Assembly: GCA_033439265.1 (NCBI GenBank)
Contig: JAVTVX010000009.1
Span: forward strand, 12,923,109-12,987,108
Length of the DNA: 64,000 nucleotides
Source: Dillenia suffruticosa
Lineage: Eukaryota > Streptophyta > Magnoliopsida > Dilleniales > Dilleniaceae
Direction of reading: 5' to 3'
Of the stretch, positions 34,550 to 46,399 are shown piece after piece. The position numbers and the translations under genes were made by a program. The stretch's first letter is position 1. Every line of letters starts with the position of its first letter. The notes beneath the pieces were generated by a model, which saw only the letters and a list, made by a program, of their open reading frames with translations, was not told the DNA's origin and ran no database searches.

Positions 34550-37225
34550 TGTCACGCCCCGACCCGGGATCGTGAGCAGCCGCCCGTTACCCTGGATGCC
34601 GGCTGTATTTTTACAGAAAATCGGGCAGAACCTCCCCATATATCGGAGGTCTCCCATATTAAAATAAACTTGTTACCTGTCCAAAATAGGCCATTCCGGC
34701 CTCAAAATGCATATATTATCCTCAACAACAAATCAGATCATCCTACTGCACAATCCAGGGCAACGCAAGGCTAACTAACAATTCTCCACAGTCCTAACCA
34801 CAGACCTCTACTGCCATGCCCCCGTCAAAGGCATGGACAGCCGCCAGTCGCCCCTCCTGTGATTTAGAGGAGGCACCGAGCGATCCTAGAGGACAATTCT
34901 AAGACATGACACATTCCCAAATACAGACGCAACGAAAAAGAAATGCCTCAATGCAATGTCATGCAGTGACATGAGAGTTCCACAATTTAAATGTCCATAT
35001 TTATACAGTCATCCCAGAATTATAAAAATGGTCATCTATAGACCTCAGAATACAAATATATCACCAATACAAATTTGCAGCGGAAATATACAATAATTCC
35101 TCAAGTCCAGGCCTGATCTCCCAAAGAAACTGAGCGTCCTAAAAGCGACACTCCTTGTCAAATACTATCTCTGAAACAAAAGGGAAATGAGGGGTGAGTA
35201 CTCGGGAAAAAATACTCAGTGAGTGAGTGGGTCAATGCAGTCATCAAATATGGAGTGTGAAACTGGAGTGTCAAAACATAAGTATATAAATCATATTTCA
35301 AATCATCATGCTTTTCATTTCAACAATATATCACTTCACGCATTTTCAGGTCAAATATGCATCCAAAGCACTGTCATTAAAATCATAGAGCTGCCAGCCG
35401 AAAATGTCCTGGCAGAGGTCTACCGCGACCTATGACAGGCGCACCGGGGGTGTTATATGCAAATTTCTTTAAAGTGCTCTCTACCCCGGCGTTGGCGACG
35501 AACCTCGTCCAGGTGCTAGACTTGGAGAGGATATCCAATCCAAATCCAAATCCTCCCCCTTTCGGGTTCAACCTGGCTAGTACCGTGTAGATAATCAAAT
35601 CACGACAACTCGTGGGATACCCCAGGCCTAGGCATATCCGGACGCCACCAAAACGCCTCTCACGGTGTCCTTCGTAGCTACGGAAACAATACATATCAAA
35701 GCTCTCAAAGCCAAAATCAATATCACATCAAAATGTGCCGAAATCAAGTTCATAAACCAATGCAACATATAGCATAAAATGGCACATTATACATTTCAAC
35801 CACATGGATGCATAATTTCATAATTCAATACAGTTTTTGGACACTCCAACGGTTCACAAAAGTCAATTTTAAAACCAGTCAAAACATTTCCAACATACGA
35901 CAAATCAAGCTCATTATCAAAATGTTGTAAAACAGGATTTACATATTAAACAAAAGCATTGAAATAAATCCCACTCACAGTTTTGGGGAGGATAGCGCAC
36001 TCCCCAATAAAACCACAATACGTAAAGCAATGCTCCCCTCAATCGAATCACCAAAATAGCCAACCTAATCAATCATCACGATTTTCATCAAATTTCGACT
36101 ATTGTCAGGGTTTATCAATTTCCTTAAATTTGTACAAACCCTAAATTCCTCAATTTATAAACATATTCCAATGTCATCAATTTCATTCTATTTATAAGTA
36201 AATAACAAAATCAAAATCAATCTTAATTCGAATCTAAAACCAACTAATACTACATAATTTGACAAAGTTTATCCAAAGGTTGAAGAGATTTCGTTTCTCT
36301 CACCTAGGGTTTCTCGGATCTCGGGTCTAGCTTTCGTTCGCCCGTTGGTTTGGTCTAAAACCTGAATGTTTCCAAATTTGAAACAATTGCGAACAATTTA
36401 AGTCCAATTACTAAAGAATTTCGAAATCCAAGTGCGAAAATCGAAACTTTGAGTCATTTACCTTCGCAGAGGCTCACGGACTGTCATGGGCCGTCGCGGG
36501 CTGGTGGGCCTGGTGGGCCGCGGGCCGGACTGGGCCGCAGTGGCTAGGGTCGCGCTCGCGAGCTGGATCGAGTGCTCGCGCAGTGGGTTGCGCGTTGGAG
36601 CGCTCGCTCTCGTGCTGGGGCGCGCTCGAGCAGTGGATCGCGCGCTGGAGCGCGCTGTGCTCGTGCTGGGGCATGCTGGAGGCACGCAGGGGCTCGTGCA
36701 GAGGCGCACAAGGACGCGCTGGTGCTTGTGCAGGAGCGTGCAGAGGCGCGCTAGGGGTCGCGCGCTGGGTGTCGCGTGCTGCTCGTGTGCTAATCGAGCG
36801 CTGCTCGCACTCGGCTCGTGCTGGGCTGGCGCTGGGCTGGCGCTGGGCTGGCGCAGGGCGGCGCTGGGCTCGCGCGCTGGGCTAGCGCTGGGCTAGCGCT
36901 GGCTCGCGCCGGCTCGCGCGCTGGCTCGCGCCGGCTCGCGCTGCTCGCGCTGCTGGCGCTGGGGTCACGCTGGGGTCGCTGGCGCTCGCGCGAGGGAGAT
37001 CGCGCGCTAGCTCGCGCGATCGCACTGGGCAGCTCGTGCAGGGAGGAGCTGCGGCGGCTGGGTGCGGTGGCGATGGTGGTGACCGGCGGTGCTGGCAGCG
37101 GCGGCAGCGGGAGGGGAAGAGACACGGCGGCGGGGAGATCGGGAAAGAGAAAGAGAAAGAGAGAGGGAGAGAAGAGAGGGGGAAAGAGAGAGAGAGAGAG
37201 AGGGAGGAGAAAATTAGGGCTTAAA
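34550..37225 (-). repeat. 3' LTR of retrotransposon 3, missing its U3 start
   Basis: In plus coordinates it starts TGTCACGCCCC. It matches the 5' LTR up to the GGGCTTAAA at 37218-37226, then jumps to pol-end sequence. About 60-70 bp of LTR and the polypurine tract are gone. A very GC-rich region (36480-37000) holds many CGCTGGGCTGG-type short repeats. The minus strand has a donor at 36461, an acceptor before 36361, a 58-nt mini-exon to 36304 and a donor GTGAGAG. Confidence 0.93.
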
Positions 37226-37255
37226 ACAAGTTTCGTCCTCGAAACTAAAAGAAAA

Positions 37256-40200
37256 CTATACAGAAAATAGATGGGAGTACTGTTTCCTCATGGCTTCCTC
37301 AGGCTCCCAAGTTTGTTCCTCGACCTGGTCGCTCCTCCACAAAACTTTGACAAGAGGAACCTCTTTGCTCCGTAGCTTTCTGACCTGTCGATCCAGAATA
37401 GTCACAGGCTGAACAGGTAAACTCAAGTCCTCTCGAAGCTCAACTGGCGGAGCTTCTAAAATGTGTGAGGGATCTAGCTGATATCTCCTAAGTACTGAGA
37501 CATGAAATACATCGTGAACACGCGATAGATCTGCTGGCAGCTCCAATTTATATGCTACACTTCCGACCCTCTCAAGGATACGGAAGGGCCCAATATACCT
37601 GGGACTCAACTTCCCTCGCTGCTCAAATCGAATGACTCCCTTCAAGGGAGATATCTTTAAGAATACCATGTCTCCCACAGTAAACTCTAGAGGTCGCCGC
37701 CTACGATCTGCATAGGATTTCTGTCTATCCTGGGCGGCTTTCATCCGCGTACGGATAATCCTCACTTTCTCCTTCGTCTCCTCTACCAGCTCAACATTGG
37801 TGAGTCGTCGCTCACCGACCTCATCCCAGCACAACGGGGTACGACACTTCCTCCCATACAATGCCTCGTAAGGTGGCATGCCAATACTCGCCTGATAGCT
37901 ATTATTATAAGCGAACTCCACTAACGGAAGATGCCGATCCCAACTCCCCCGGAAATCCATAACACATGCTCTAAGCATATCCTCTAAAGTCTGAATAGTT
38001 CTCTCTGACTGACCATCTGTCTGGGGGTGATACGCTGTGCTGAAATTCAGTCTAGTACCCAAAGCCTCCTGCAGACTGGGCCAAAAACGGGATGTAAATC
38101 TGGGGTCTCGATCTGATACTATCGACACTGGAACCCCATGCAGCCTCACAATCATATCAATATAGAGGCGTGCCAACCTTTCAAGCGAGTAATCACTCCT
38201 AATCGGGATGAAATGTGCGGACTTAGTAAGTCGGTCAACTATCACCCAAATAGCATCATGCTGTGCCGAAGTTCGCGGTAACCCCACTACGAAATCCATC
38301 GTGATATGCTCCCACTTCCACTCAGGAATGGGAAGGGGCTGCAATGTGCCAGCTGGACGCTGGTGCTCAGCCTTCACCTGCTGACATACAAGGCAACAAG
38401 CAATGAATTCTGCAATTTCCCGTTTCATACCAGACCACCAATAACTGTCTCTGATAGTGCGGTACATTTTAGTACTACCGGGATGTAAAGTATAGGCAGA
38501 TGAATGGGCCTCCTCGAGAATAGCCCTGCGGAGATCACTATCTGCCGGTACACATACTCGACCTCGAAAAACCAACAGTCTATCCTTGCAAATTCTAAAG
38601 TCGTCAATATCACCTCTACTGGCTTTCTCATAAATACCTCGGAGCTTTTCGTCACTTTACTGAAGCTCCCTGATACGATCGAGCAAACTCGGCCGAACCT
38701 CAAATCTGGCTAGTATAGCTCCCTGATCATCACTAGCCAACCTGACTCCCAAAGCTCGGAGTCCCAATAAACACGAGAGATAAGTACTCTCGGTAGTCTG
38801 AGAAGAGGAAGATGACTTCCGACTCAAGGCATCAGCCACTACATTAGCCTTACCCGGATGATAATCAATAATGAGGTCATAATCCTTTAGCAGCTCTAAC
38901 CATCTCCGCTGCCTCAAATTCAGTTCTCTCTGAGTGAACAGATACTTTAGACTTTTGTGATCTGTAAACACTCTGCATGTGAACCCATATAAATAGTGGC
39001 GCCATATCTTTAGCGCAAAGACTATGGCCGCCAACTCCAAATCGTGCGTAGGATAATTCACCTCATGCTTCTTTAGCTGCCGCGAAGCATAGGCGATAAC
39101 TCTACCATCCTGCATCAATACACAGCCCAATCCCTGCCTGCTAGCGTCACTGTACACCACATACTCTCGACTACTCGTGGGAAGGGCTAGAATCGGAGCG
39201 AACGTCAATCGCTGTTTGAGCTCCTGACAGCTCACCTCACAACGATCATCCCATACAAACTTTACACCTTTTCGCGTCAATCTAGATAACGGAGCAGCAA
39301 TTCGAGAAAAGTCCTCTACAAATCTGCGGTAATACCCGGCTAGACCAAGAAAACTCCTGATCTCAGTCACTGTCTGTGGCTGCTCCCATCTCAAGATAGC
39401 CTCAACTTTCTGCGGATCAACAAAGATACCTTCCGCAGAAACTACATGGCCAAGAAAACCAATCTGCCGCAACCAAAATTCACACTTGGTGAACTTAGCA
39501 TAAAGCTGTCTCTCACGAAGAGTCTGCAAAATCACCCTAAGGTGCTGAGCATGCTCATCATCACTCCGCGAGTAGACTAAGATATCATCAATAAAAACAA
39601 TGACGAACCGATCCAAATAATCATGAAAAATTCGGTTCATTAGGTCCATTAATGCGGCAGGGGCATTAGTCAGCCCAAACGGTATGACCAAAAACTCATA
39701 ATGTCCGTATCGGATGCGGAAAGCCGTCTTAGGCACATCCTCGGCCCTAATCCGCAGTTGATGGTAACCCGACCGGAGATCTATCTTCGAGAATACTCTG
39801 GCACCCTGTAACTGATCAAAGAGATCATCAATACGTGGTAGTGGGTACCGATTTTTAACGGTAACTTTGTTCAGCTGTCTATAATCTATACATAGCCGAA
39901 ATGTGCCGTCCTTCTTTTTTACAAACAACACCGGTGCACCCCACGGAGACGTGCTAGGACGGATAAACCCCTTATCCAGCAACTCCTACAGCTGGACCTT
40001 GAGCTCTCTCAGCTCAGCCGGCGCCATCCTGTATGGCGGCATAGAAATAGGGGTAGTCCCCGGAGCTAAATCGATCTCAAAATCAAACTCCCGAACAGGT
40101 GGTAGTCCAGGCAGCTCCTCGGGGAAAATATCAGGAAAGTCCTGTACCACTGGGACATCCTCCAGTCTCGGTCCCTGAGCAGTGGTGTCAATGATATGAG

Positions 40201-40638
40201 CCAGGTAAGTCACACATCCGCGGCGAATCATGCGTCTAGCCTCCAAAACTGAAATGACACAGCGGGGTAAAACCCGCCTCTCGCCCTCAAAAATCAACAC
40301 TGGCTGATCGGGTTTTCGAAACTCCACCTGCTTCTTAAAGCAGTCAACCGAAGCCCGATGCATATGTAGCCAATCCATCCCCAAGATGGCATCAAAATCA
40401 GTCATGGCGAGAGGGATTAGATCTGCCTTCAGCACTGTATCCCCAACTTTGATTTCACATTCTCTATACACTGTGCCGCGCACAATCTGCTCACCCAGAG
40501 GAGTGATGACCGATATCTCCTCGTCCAAAGGTGAGAGCGGTCTGTCAGAGTGTCGGGAGAATTTATCGCTCACATACGAATAATTAGACCCCGTGTCAAT
40601 AAGGATACGAGCATCTATTCCGAAAATGGGTAGAGTAC
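37256..40638 (-). CDS. Pol polyprotein of retrotransposon 3 (PR-RT-RNaseH-INT-chromodomain), two in-frame stops
   Basis: One frame runs from the intron acceptor at 40639 to the TAG at 37256-37258. Domains in order: aspartic protease with intact ILIDTGS (about 40606-40586); RT with FIDDILVYS (about 39595-39569); RNase H with TDHKSLKYL near 38960; integrase zinc-binding region ending CLVCQQ near 38390; core acidic residues in [18 protein letters not shown] and QTDGQSERT; a GPF/GPY-type module near 37580; and a C-terminal chromodomain with [17 protein letters not shown] (about 37270-37350). TAG at 39986-39988 replaces a Gln, and TAA at 38657-38659 also interrupts. The chromodomain would steer integration to particular chromatin. 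It is otherwise the best-preserved pol in the window. Confidence 0.93.
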
Positions 40639-40884
40639 CTATCATTGAACAAAATGCACATAGACTTAGAATAATTTCAAACTTGACATGTATATATATA
40701 TGTCAAAATAGTTGAGCCTCTAGGGCTTCTACAATCTCGGTGTACAAAAATGTCAGAGTAGTATCATGTCGACAAAAGGGAACACAACATACAATACCCA
40801 TACGACTGATACAATGCTGACATCCTCAAAAGAAGTGAGAATACGAATAGAGATCCTATTCTACAGGATCAGAAGGAGGAGTAC
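40639..40884 (-). other. Probable gag/protease intron of retrotransposon 3
   Basis: Donor ATGG|GTACTC and acceptor TTCAATGATAG|GTACTC on the minus strand. Splicing gives Ile-Met-Gly-Thr-Leu-Pro in phase 1, restoring the usual gag-to-protease link. The 246-nt intron is AT-rich inside GC-rich coding sequence and contains a branch-point-like TTCTAAG about 30 nt before the acceptor. It also contains the hairpin TTGACATATA...ATGTCAA and the gag stop at 40856-40858. Unspliced RNA would give Gag; spliced RNA would give Gag-Pol. Confidence 0.7.
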
Positions 40885-42316
40885 CCATGATGATGTCGGG
40901 GTTCGCCTGGGCGTCCTCCTGCGTCATGGCATAAACCCGGGCCTGAGCCCTAGGCTGCTGTCGTGCTTGAGTCTGCACTGTGTTACTCCCAGTGGTCACC
41001 CTGGGAGTAGAAACTGCTGGCCGAACAGGCTGCCCCTGCTGTCCCATACGAGGAGTACTAGTGCGGCTCAGTGAACTCTGTCCTCCGAGTCCTAACTCAG
41101 GACAAAAACTCCTAATATGCCCCGGCTTCCCACAGTGGAAGCAAGTGACCGTCACTGAACAAGCTCCGCTCGGATGGGATTGACTGCACCTGCGGCAATA
41201 AGGGTGCCGCTGAGTAGTAAACTGTGCAGGGTGAGTCGGTGCGGGCTGTCTAAACCCCTGGGAGTACTGTCCCCGTCCCAGCTCAGGAAATCCAGATCCA
41301 AATCCGCCTCTGTACGAACTGGATCCCCTGCCCCTCTTGGAATTCTCCGCAAAATGAGACTTCTCCTTCTTTCTCTTCTGCTCTCTGTTCTCTTTCTGCC
41401 TAGTCTCAGCGCGGACCAAAGCCTCCGCGCGGTGAGCAGAGTCTATCACCTCGGCCAGTGTAAACTGTGGAGTAACAGTCATATACCTCTTTATGCTGAG
41501 GCTAAGACCGTCCTCAAACTTGAAGCGCAAATACTGAGGTGTGGCCAGATCTGGTACAAATGCGGCAAGTCTCCGCATGTCTGCCTCATACTCCGAGACA
41601 GATCTGGACCCCTGTGTAAGCCGTCCCAACTCTGACCTCATCCGGTCCTGCTGGTAGAGTGGGAAAAATCTGCGGTCAAACTCCCGAAGGAAGTCGTCCT
41701 ACCGCAGTGGCTCTATTGCCTCATCAGTAAGGGTCTCCCACCATGAGAGGGCCTCTCCCTCTAATAATCGCTCTGCCACTTTCAGGCAGAGCTCCTCTCC
41801 AATCCCTAGATCGGTCAGAATCCTGCGGGTGCGGTTGATCCAATGCTTGGCTGCCGCAGCATCACCAAGCCCTGCAAAATCTGTGCACCCTAGCTGACGG
41901 ACCTCCTTAACCAACTGAGTCAGCTCATGTACCCGTCTAAGAATAGCCGAAGTGGCCTCACTCGGCTCGGACAAAGTAGAAGGACCGGCCACCGGCGGTG
42001 GAACCGGTGCCGTAGGAACTGGCGCTGCTGCAGGTGCAGGCGCCGCTGTAGGAGGTGGTGGGGGCGGAATCTGAACCCCATGCGAAGCGTACCACTCATA
42101 CACCTGCCTAAAGGCGTCGAGTGTGGGTACAGGAGTCTCAGCCTGAGCAGCTGGCTGAGTAGGTGCCGGTGGTGGCACGCGAGTCGAGGTACGATCCTCC
42201 GGCTCGTCTAAGTCCTCTCGTACTCGTGGGGTCTCGGGTGCCCGAGGTGCATCTGGCACTAACAGACCCTCAAGCGAAGCGAATCTAGCACCTCTCCTTC
42301 CACGTCTAGGTGGCAT
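40856..42316 (-). CDS. Gag of retrotransposon 3, one in-frame stop
   Basis: ATG at 42316 starts MPPRRGRRGA. A proline/alanine-rich N-terminal region (to about residue 115) precedes the capsid region (WWETLTDEA, FDRRFFPLYQQDR), a basic KKEKSHFAE segment and the CCHC knuckle CFHCGKPGHIRSFC near 41130. A TAG at 41699-41701 replaces the Trp conserved in relatives; otherwise the frame is open. The last nine codons before the stop lie inside the predicted intron. A strong acceptor, TTTCTCTTGCAG, ends 4 nt before the ATG. Confidence 0.92.
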
Positions 42317-42616
42317 AATTCTGCAAGAGAAAGATGTTTATTATCATAAAAAGAATAGGCACGGTTCAAGAATTTTGGACTAATCATAGCATGGCTACCT
42401 TCACAAAAGGATGAGAGTCTTAGTTCAATAGGAGAAGAATATAACAAGTTAGGTTAGATACAACCGTATCTAACCCCCTAAAATGAACTCATATGCCTAT
42501 GACCATGCACTGGGACTTCATGACTGTATGAAACTCTCATGCATTGAGGACTTTAAAAACTAATATATTCGGGAATGTTTCCAAGACTCTCTTCCTACAT
42601 AGCTCTTAACCAAGTC

Positions 42617-42629
42617 GGCTCTGATACCA
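42617..42629 (-). promoter_or_regulatory. Primer binding site of retrotransposon 3 (initiator Met tRNA)
   Basis: The minus strand reads TGGTATCAGAGCC, a full match to the usual plant initiator-Met primer site, seven nucleotides from the 5' LTR. Confidence 0.95.
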
Positions 42630-42636
42630 ATCCAAC

Positions 42637-45421
42637 TGTCACGCCCCGACCCGGGATCGTGAGCAGCTGCCCGTTACCCTGGATGCCGGCTGTATTTTTA
42701 CAGAAAATCGGGCAGAACCTCCCCATATATCGGAGGTCTCCCATATTAAAATAAACCTGTTACCTGTCCAAAAGGGGCCATCCCGGTCTCAAAATGCATA
42801 TATTATCCTCAACAACAAATCAGATCATCCTACTGCACAATTCAGGGCAACGCAAGGCTAACAAACAATTCTCCACAGTCCTAACCACAGACCTCTACTG
42901 CCATGCCCCCGTCAAAGGCATGGACAGCCGCCAGTCGCCCCTCCTGTGATTTAGAGGAGGCACCGAGCGATCCTAGAGGACAATTCTAAGACATGACACA
43001 TTCCCAAATACAGACGCAACGAAAAAGAAATGCCTCAATGCAATGTCATGCAGTGACATGAGAGTTCCACAATTTAAATGTCCATATTTATACAGTCATC
43101 CCAAAATTATAAAAATGGTCATCTATAGATCTCAGAATACAAATACATCACCAATACAAATTTGCAGCGGAAATATACAATAATTCCTCAAGTCCAGGCC
43201 TGATCTCCCAAAGAAACTGAGCGTCCTAAAAGCGACACTCCTTGTCAAATACTATCTCTGAAACAAAAGGGAAATGAGGGGTGAGTACTCGGGAAAGAAT
43301 ACTCAGTGAGTGAGTGGGTCAATGCAGTCATCAAATATGGAGTGTGAAACTGGAGTGTCAAAACATAAGTATATAAATCATATTTCAAATCATCATGCTT
43401 TTCATTTCAACAATATATCACTTCACGCATTTTCAAGTCAAATATGCATCCAAAGCACTGTCATTAAAATCATAGAGCTGCCAGCCGAAAATGTCCTGGC
43501 AGAGGTCTACCGCGACCTATGACAGGCGCACCGGGGGTGTTATATGCAAATTTCTTTAAAGTGCTCTCTACCCCGGCGTTGGCGACGAACCTCGTCCAGG
43601 TGCTAGACTTGGAGAGGATATCCAATCCAAATCCAAATCCTCCCCCTTTCGGGTTCAACCTGGCTAGTACCGTGTAGATAATCAAATCACGACAACTCGT
43701 GGGATACCCCAGGCCTAGGCATATCCGGACGCCACCAAAGCGCCTCTCACGGTGTCCTTCGTAGCTACGGAAACAATACATATCAAAGCTCTCAAAGCCA
43801 AAATCAATATCACATCAAAATGTGCCGAAATCAGGTTCATAAACCAATGCAACATATAGCATAAAATGGCACATTATACATTTCAACCACATGGATGCAT
43901 AATTTCATAATTCAATACAGTTTTTGGACACTCCAACGGTTCACAAAAGTCAATTTTAAAACCAGTCAAAACATTTCTAACATACGACAAATCATGCTCA
44001 TTATCAAAATGTTGTAAAACAGGATTTACATATTAAACAAAAGCATTGAAATAAATCCCACTCACAGTTTTGGGGAGGATAGCGCACTCCCCAATAAAAC
44101 CACAATACGTAAAGCAATGCTCCCCTCAATCGAATCACCAAAATAGCCAACCTAATCAATCATCACGATTTTCATCAAATTTCGACTATTGTCAGGGTTT
44201 ATCAATTTTCTTAAATTTGTACAAACCCTAAATTCCTCAATTTATAAACATATTCCAATGTCATCAATTTCATTCTATTTATAAGTAAATAACAAAATCA
44301 AAATCAATCTTAATTCGAATCTAAAACCAACTAATACTACATAATTTGACAAAGTTTATCCAAAGGTTGAAGAGATTTCGTTTCTCTCACCTAGGGTTTC
44401 TCGGATCTCGGGTCTAGCTTTCGTTCGCCCGTTGGTTTGGTCTAAAACCTGAATGTTTCCAAATTTGAAACAATTGCGAACAATTTAAGTCCAATTACTA
44501 AAGAATTTCGAAATCCAAGTGCAAAAATCGAAACTTTGAGTCATTTACCTTCGCAGAGGCTCACGGACTGTCATGGGCCGTCGCGGGCTGGTGGGCTGGT
44601 GGGCCTGGCGGGCCTGGTGGGCCTGCGGGCCTGATGGGTTTGGTGGGCCGCGGGCCGGACTGGGCCACTGTGGCTAGGGTCGCGCTCGCGAGCTGGATCG
44701 AGTGCTCGCGCAGTGGGTCGCGCGTTGGAGCGCTCGCTCTCGTGCTGGGGCGCGCTCGAGCAGTGGATCGCGCGCTGGAGCACGCTGTGCTCGTGCTGGG
44801 GCATGCTGGAGGCACGCAGGGGCTCGTGCAGAGGCGTACAAGGACGCGCTGGTGCTCGTGCAGGAGCGTGCAGAGGCGCGCTAGGGGTCGCGTGCTGGGT
44901 GTCGCGCGCTGCTCGTGTGCTGATCGAGCGCTGCTCGCGCTGGGCTCGTGCTGGGCTGGCGCTGGGCTGGCGCTGGGCTGGCGCTGGGCTGGCGCAGGGC
45001 GGCGCTGGGCTCGCGCGCTGGGCTAGCGCTGGGCTTGCGCCGGCTCGCGCGCTGGCTTGCCCTGCTTGCGCTGCTGGCGCTGCTGGCGCTGCTGGCGCTG
45101 CTGGCGCTGGGGTCATGCTGGGGTCGCTGGCGCTCGCGCGAGGGAGATCGCTCGCTAGTTCGCGCGTTCGCACTGGGCAGCTCGTGCAGGGAGGAGCTGC
45201 AGCGGCTCACTCGCGGAAGGGAGGAGCTGCGGCGGCTGGGTGCGGTGGCGATGGTGGTGACCGGCGGTGCTGGCAGCGGCGGTAGCGGGAGGGGAAGAGA
45301 CACGGCGGCGGGGAGATCGGGAAAGAGAAAGAGAAAGAGAGAGGGAGAGAAGAGAGGGGGAAAGAGAGAGAGAGAGAGAGAGATAGGAGAAAATTAGGGC
45401 TTAAAGCCCTAATTTTAATTT

Positions 45422-45455
<34 letters not shown>

Positions 45456-45471
45456 GTATTTGGGTATTACA
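42637..45471 (-). repeat. 5' LTR of retrotransposon 3
   Basis: Full length, 2835 bp. On the minus strand it starts TGTAATACCC, then an A-run of about 30, the hairpin TTAGGGCTTTAAGCCCTAA, GAGA-rich and very GC-rich leader, donor GCGAAG|GTAAATG (intron from 44548), acceptor AACATTCAG before 44448, a 58-nt mini-exon to 44391, donor CCCTAG|GTGAGAG, and the end GGGGCGTGACA. Confidence 0.95.
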
Positions 45472-46282
45472 CAACCAATACACCAGCAACTACATGTATG
45501 ACCTACATCAAGAGAAACCTGAAGTTCCAGGATACCAGGCAGACTGGGATTGCGGCTTTGCTTGTGAGACACTTTCAAATCTTCTCCTCATAAAACAATA
45601 AATCTCACATTTTTTCACTTATTGAAATATTGTTCCTTTTTGTTTTGATTTTTGCAGTTGAGAAAAATGGAGTGCCAATTGGTCCAAGGGTAAACATTAT
45701 AATGTCATATGAAATCTTTTTACTTCTACATTTGTACTTTTTTAGCTCTTACATCCTTTTTTTTGTTAATGTGATCTTTGGTTTACTTGCATATATGGTT
45801 TTGTTGACAATTCCAGGCCAACTCTTATTGGCTTTATGATGTTCCATGGGGACTCTACAAGGCCCTCCACTATGTGAAAGAGCGATACAGAAACCTAACA
45901 ATAGTCCTTTCCGAAAATGGTAAGATTAATATGACATACTCATCAAAACATTTACAGTAAAGGAAAAGAAAATGATAACATTTAGAATTCTTGTGATATT
46001 ACAGGCAGAGATGATCCTGGGAATCTCACACTTCCCTGGGCATTGAACGACACAGCGAGAATTTCATACTACCAAGGCTATCTTGGTGAGTTGAAGAAGG
46101 CTGTAGATGATGGAGTGAATGTTGTCGGGTACTTTGCATGGTCATTGCTTGACAATTTTGAATGGCGATTGGGATACACTTCAAGATTTGGCATTGTCTA
46201 TGTTGATTACAATACACTGAAGAGATATCCGAAGATGTCTGCCTATTGGTTCATGGAATTCCTTCGCAGGAACAAGCACTAG
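45472..46282 (+). CDS. GH1 beta-glucosidase, 3' part (exon 8b to 11)
   Basis: After the second copy of CAACC the exon resumes in frame with QYTSNYMYD (45477-45563). It is followed by exons 45658-45689, 45817-45919 and 46005-46282, ending in TAG. IVLSENG in exon 10 carries the nucleophile, Glu429 in the joined numbering. YFAWSLLDNFEW and YVDYNTLKRYPK are typical GH1 C-terminal motifs for aglycone binding and barrel closure. The joined exons total 1569 nt, an exact multiple of three (522 aa), a usual GH1 length. Exon 11 is long, suggesting loss of an intron compared with the common 13-exon plant pattern. This part has no promoter of its own apart from element 3, which reads the opposite way. 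Confidence 0.93.
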
Positions 46283-46399
46283 AAGAGAGTCATTTTTTTA
46301 TGTTTTTATTTTGGGGCCTCTAGTTAATTCTTAAAAGACCCTTTCTTTAATTTTGGTTCTCTCGTCCATCATATAAGGAATACATAAATAGGAGGAGAT

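Larger units (their letters stand above)
34550..45471 (-). mobile_element. Tekay/Del-type Ty3/gypsy retrotransposon 3, young, inserted in an exon
   Basis: A 10,922-bp minus-strand element with an exact CAACC target duplication. The two LTRs align without gaps for about 1.9 kb and differ at about 19-20 sites in that stretch (hand count), near 1 percent. The coding region has only three in-frame stops (41699, 39986, 38657) and no frameshift. A deletion has removed the polypurine tract and the first part of the 3' LTR. Its LTR belongs to a different subfamily from elements 1 and 2 but shares their plan. The gag and pol regions are markedly GC-richer than those of elements 1 and 2. Confidence 0.96.

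Noticed and set aside
35383..35694. Frame of 103 aa present identically at 43470-43781
   Set aside because: It is duplicated only because it lies in both LTRs of element 3; no start context, domain or family match supports a protein.
36458..37270. Several overlapping Arg/Ala/Gly-rich frames on both strands
   Set aside because: They lie in the GC-rich LTR leader of element 3, occur again at 44561-45397, and are made of short CGCTGGGCTGG-type repeats.
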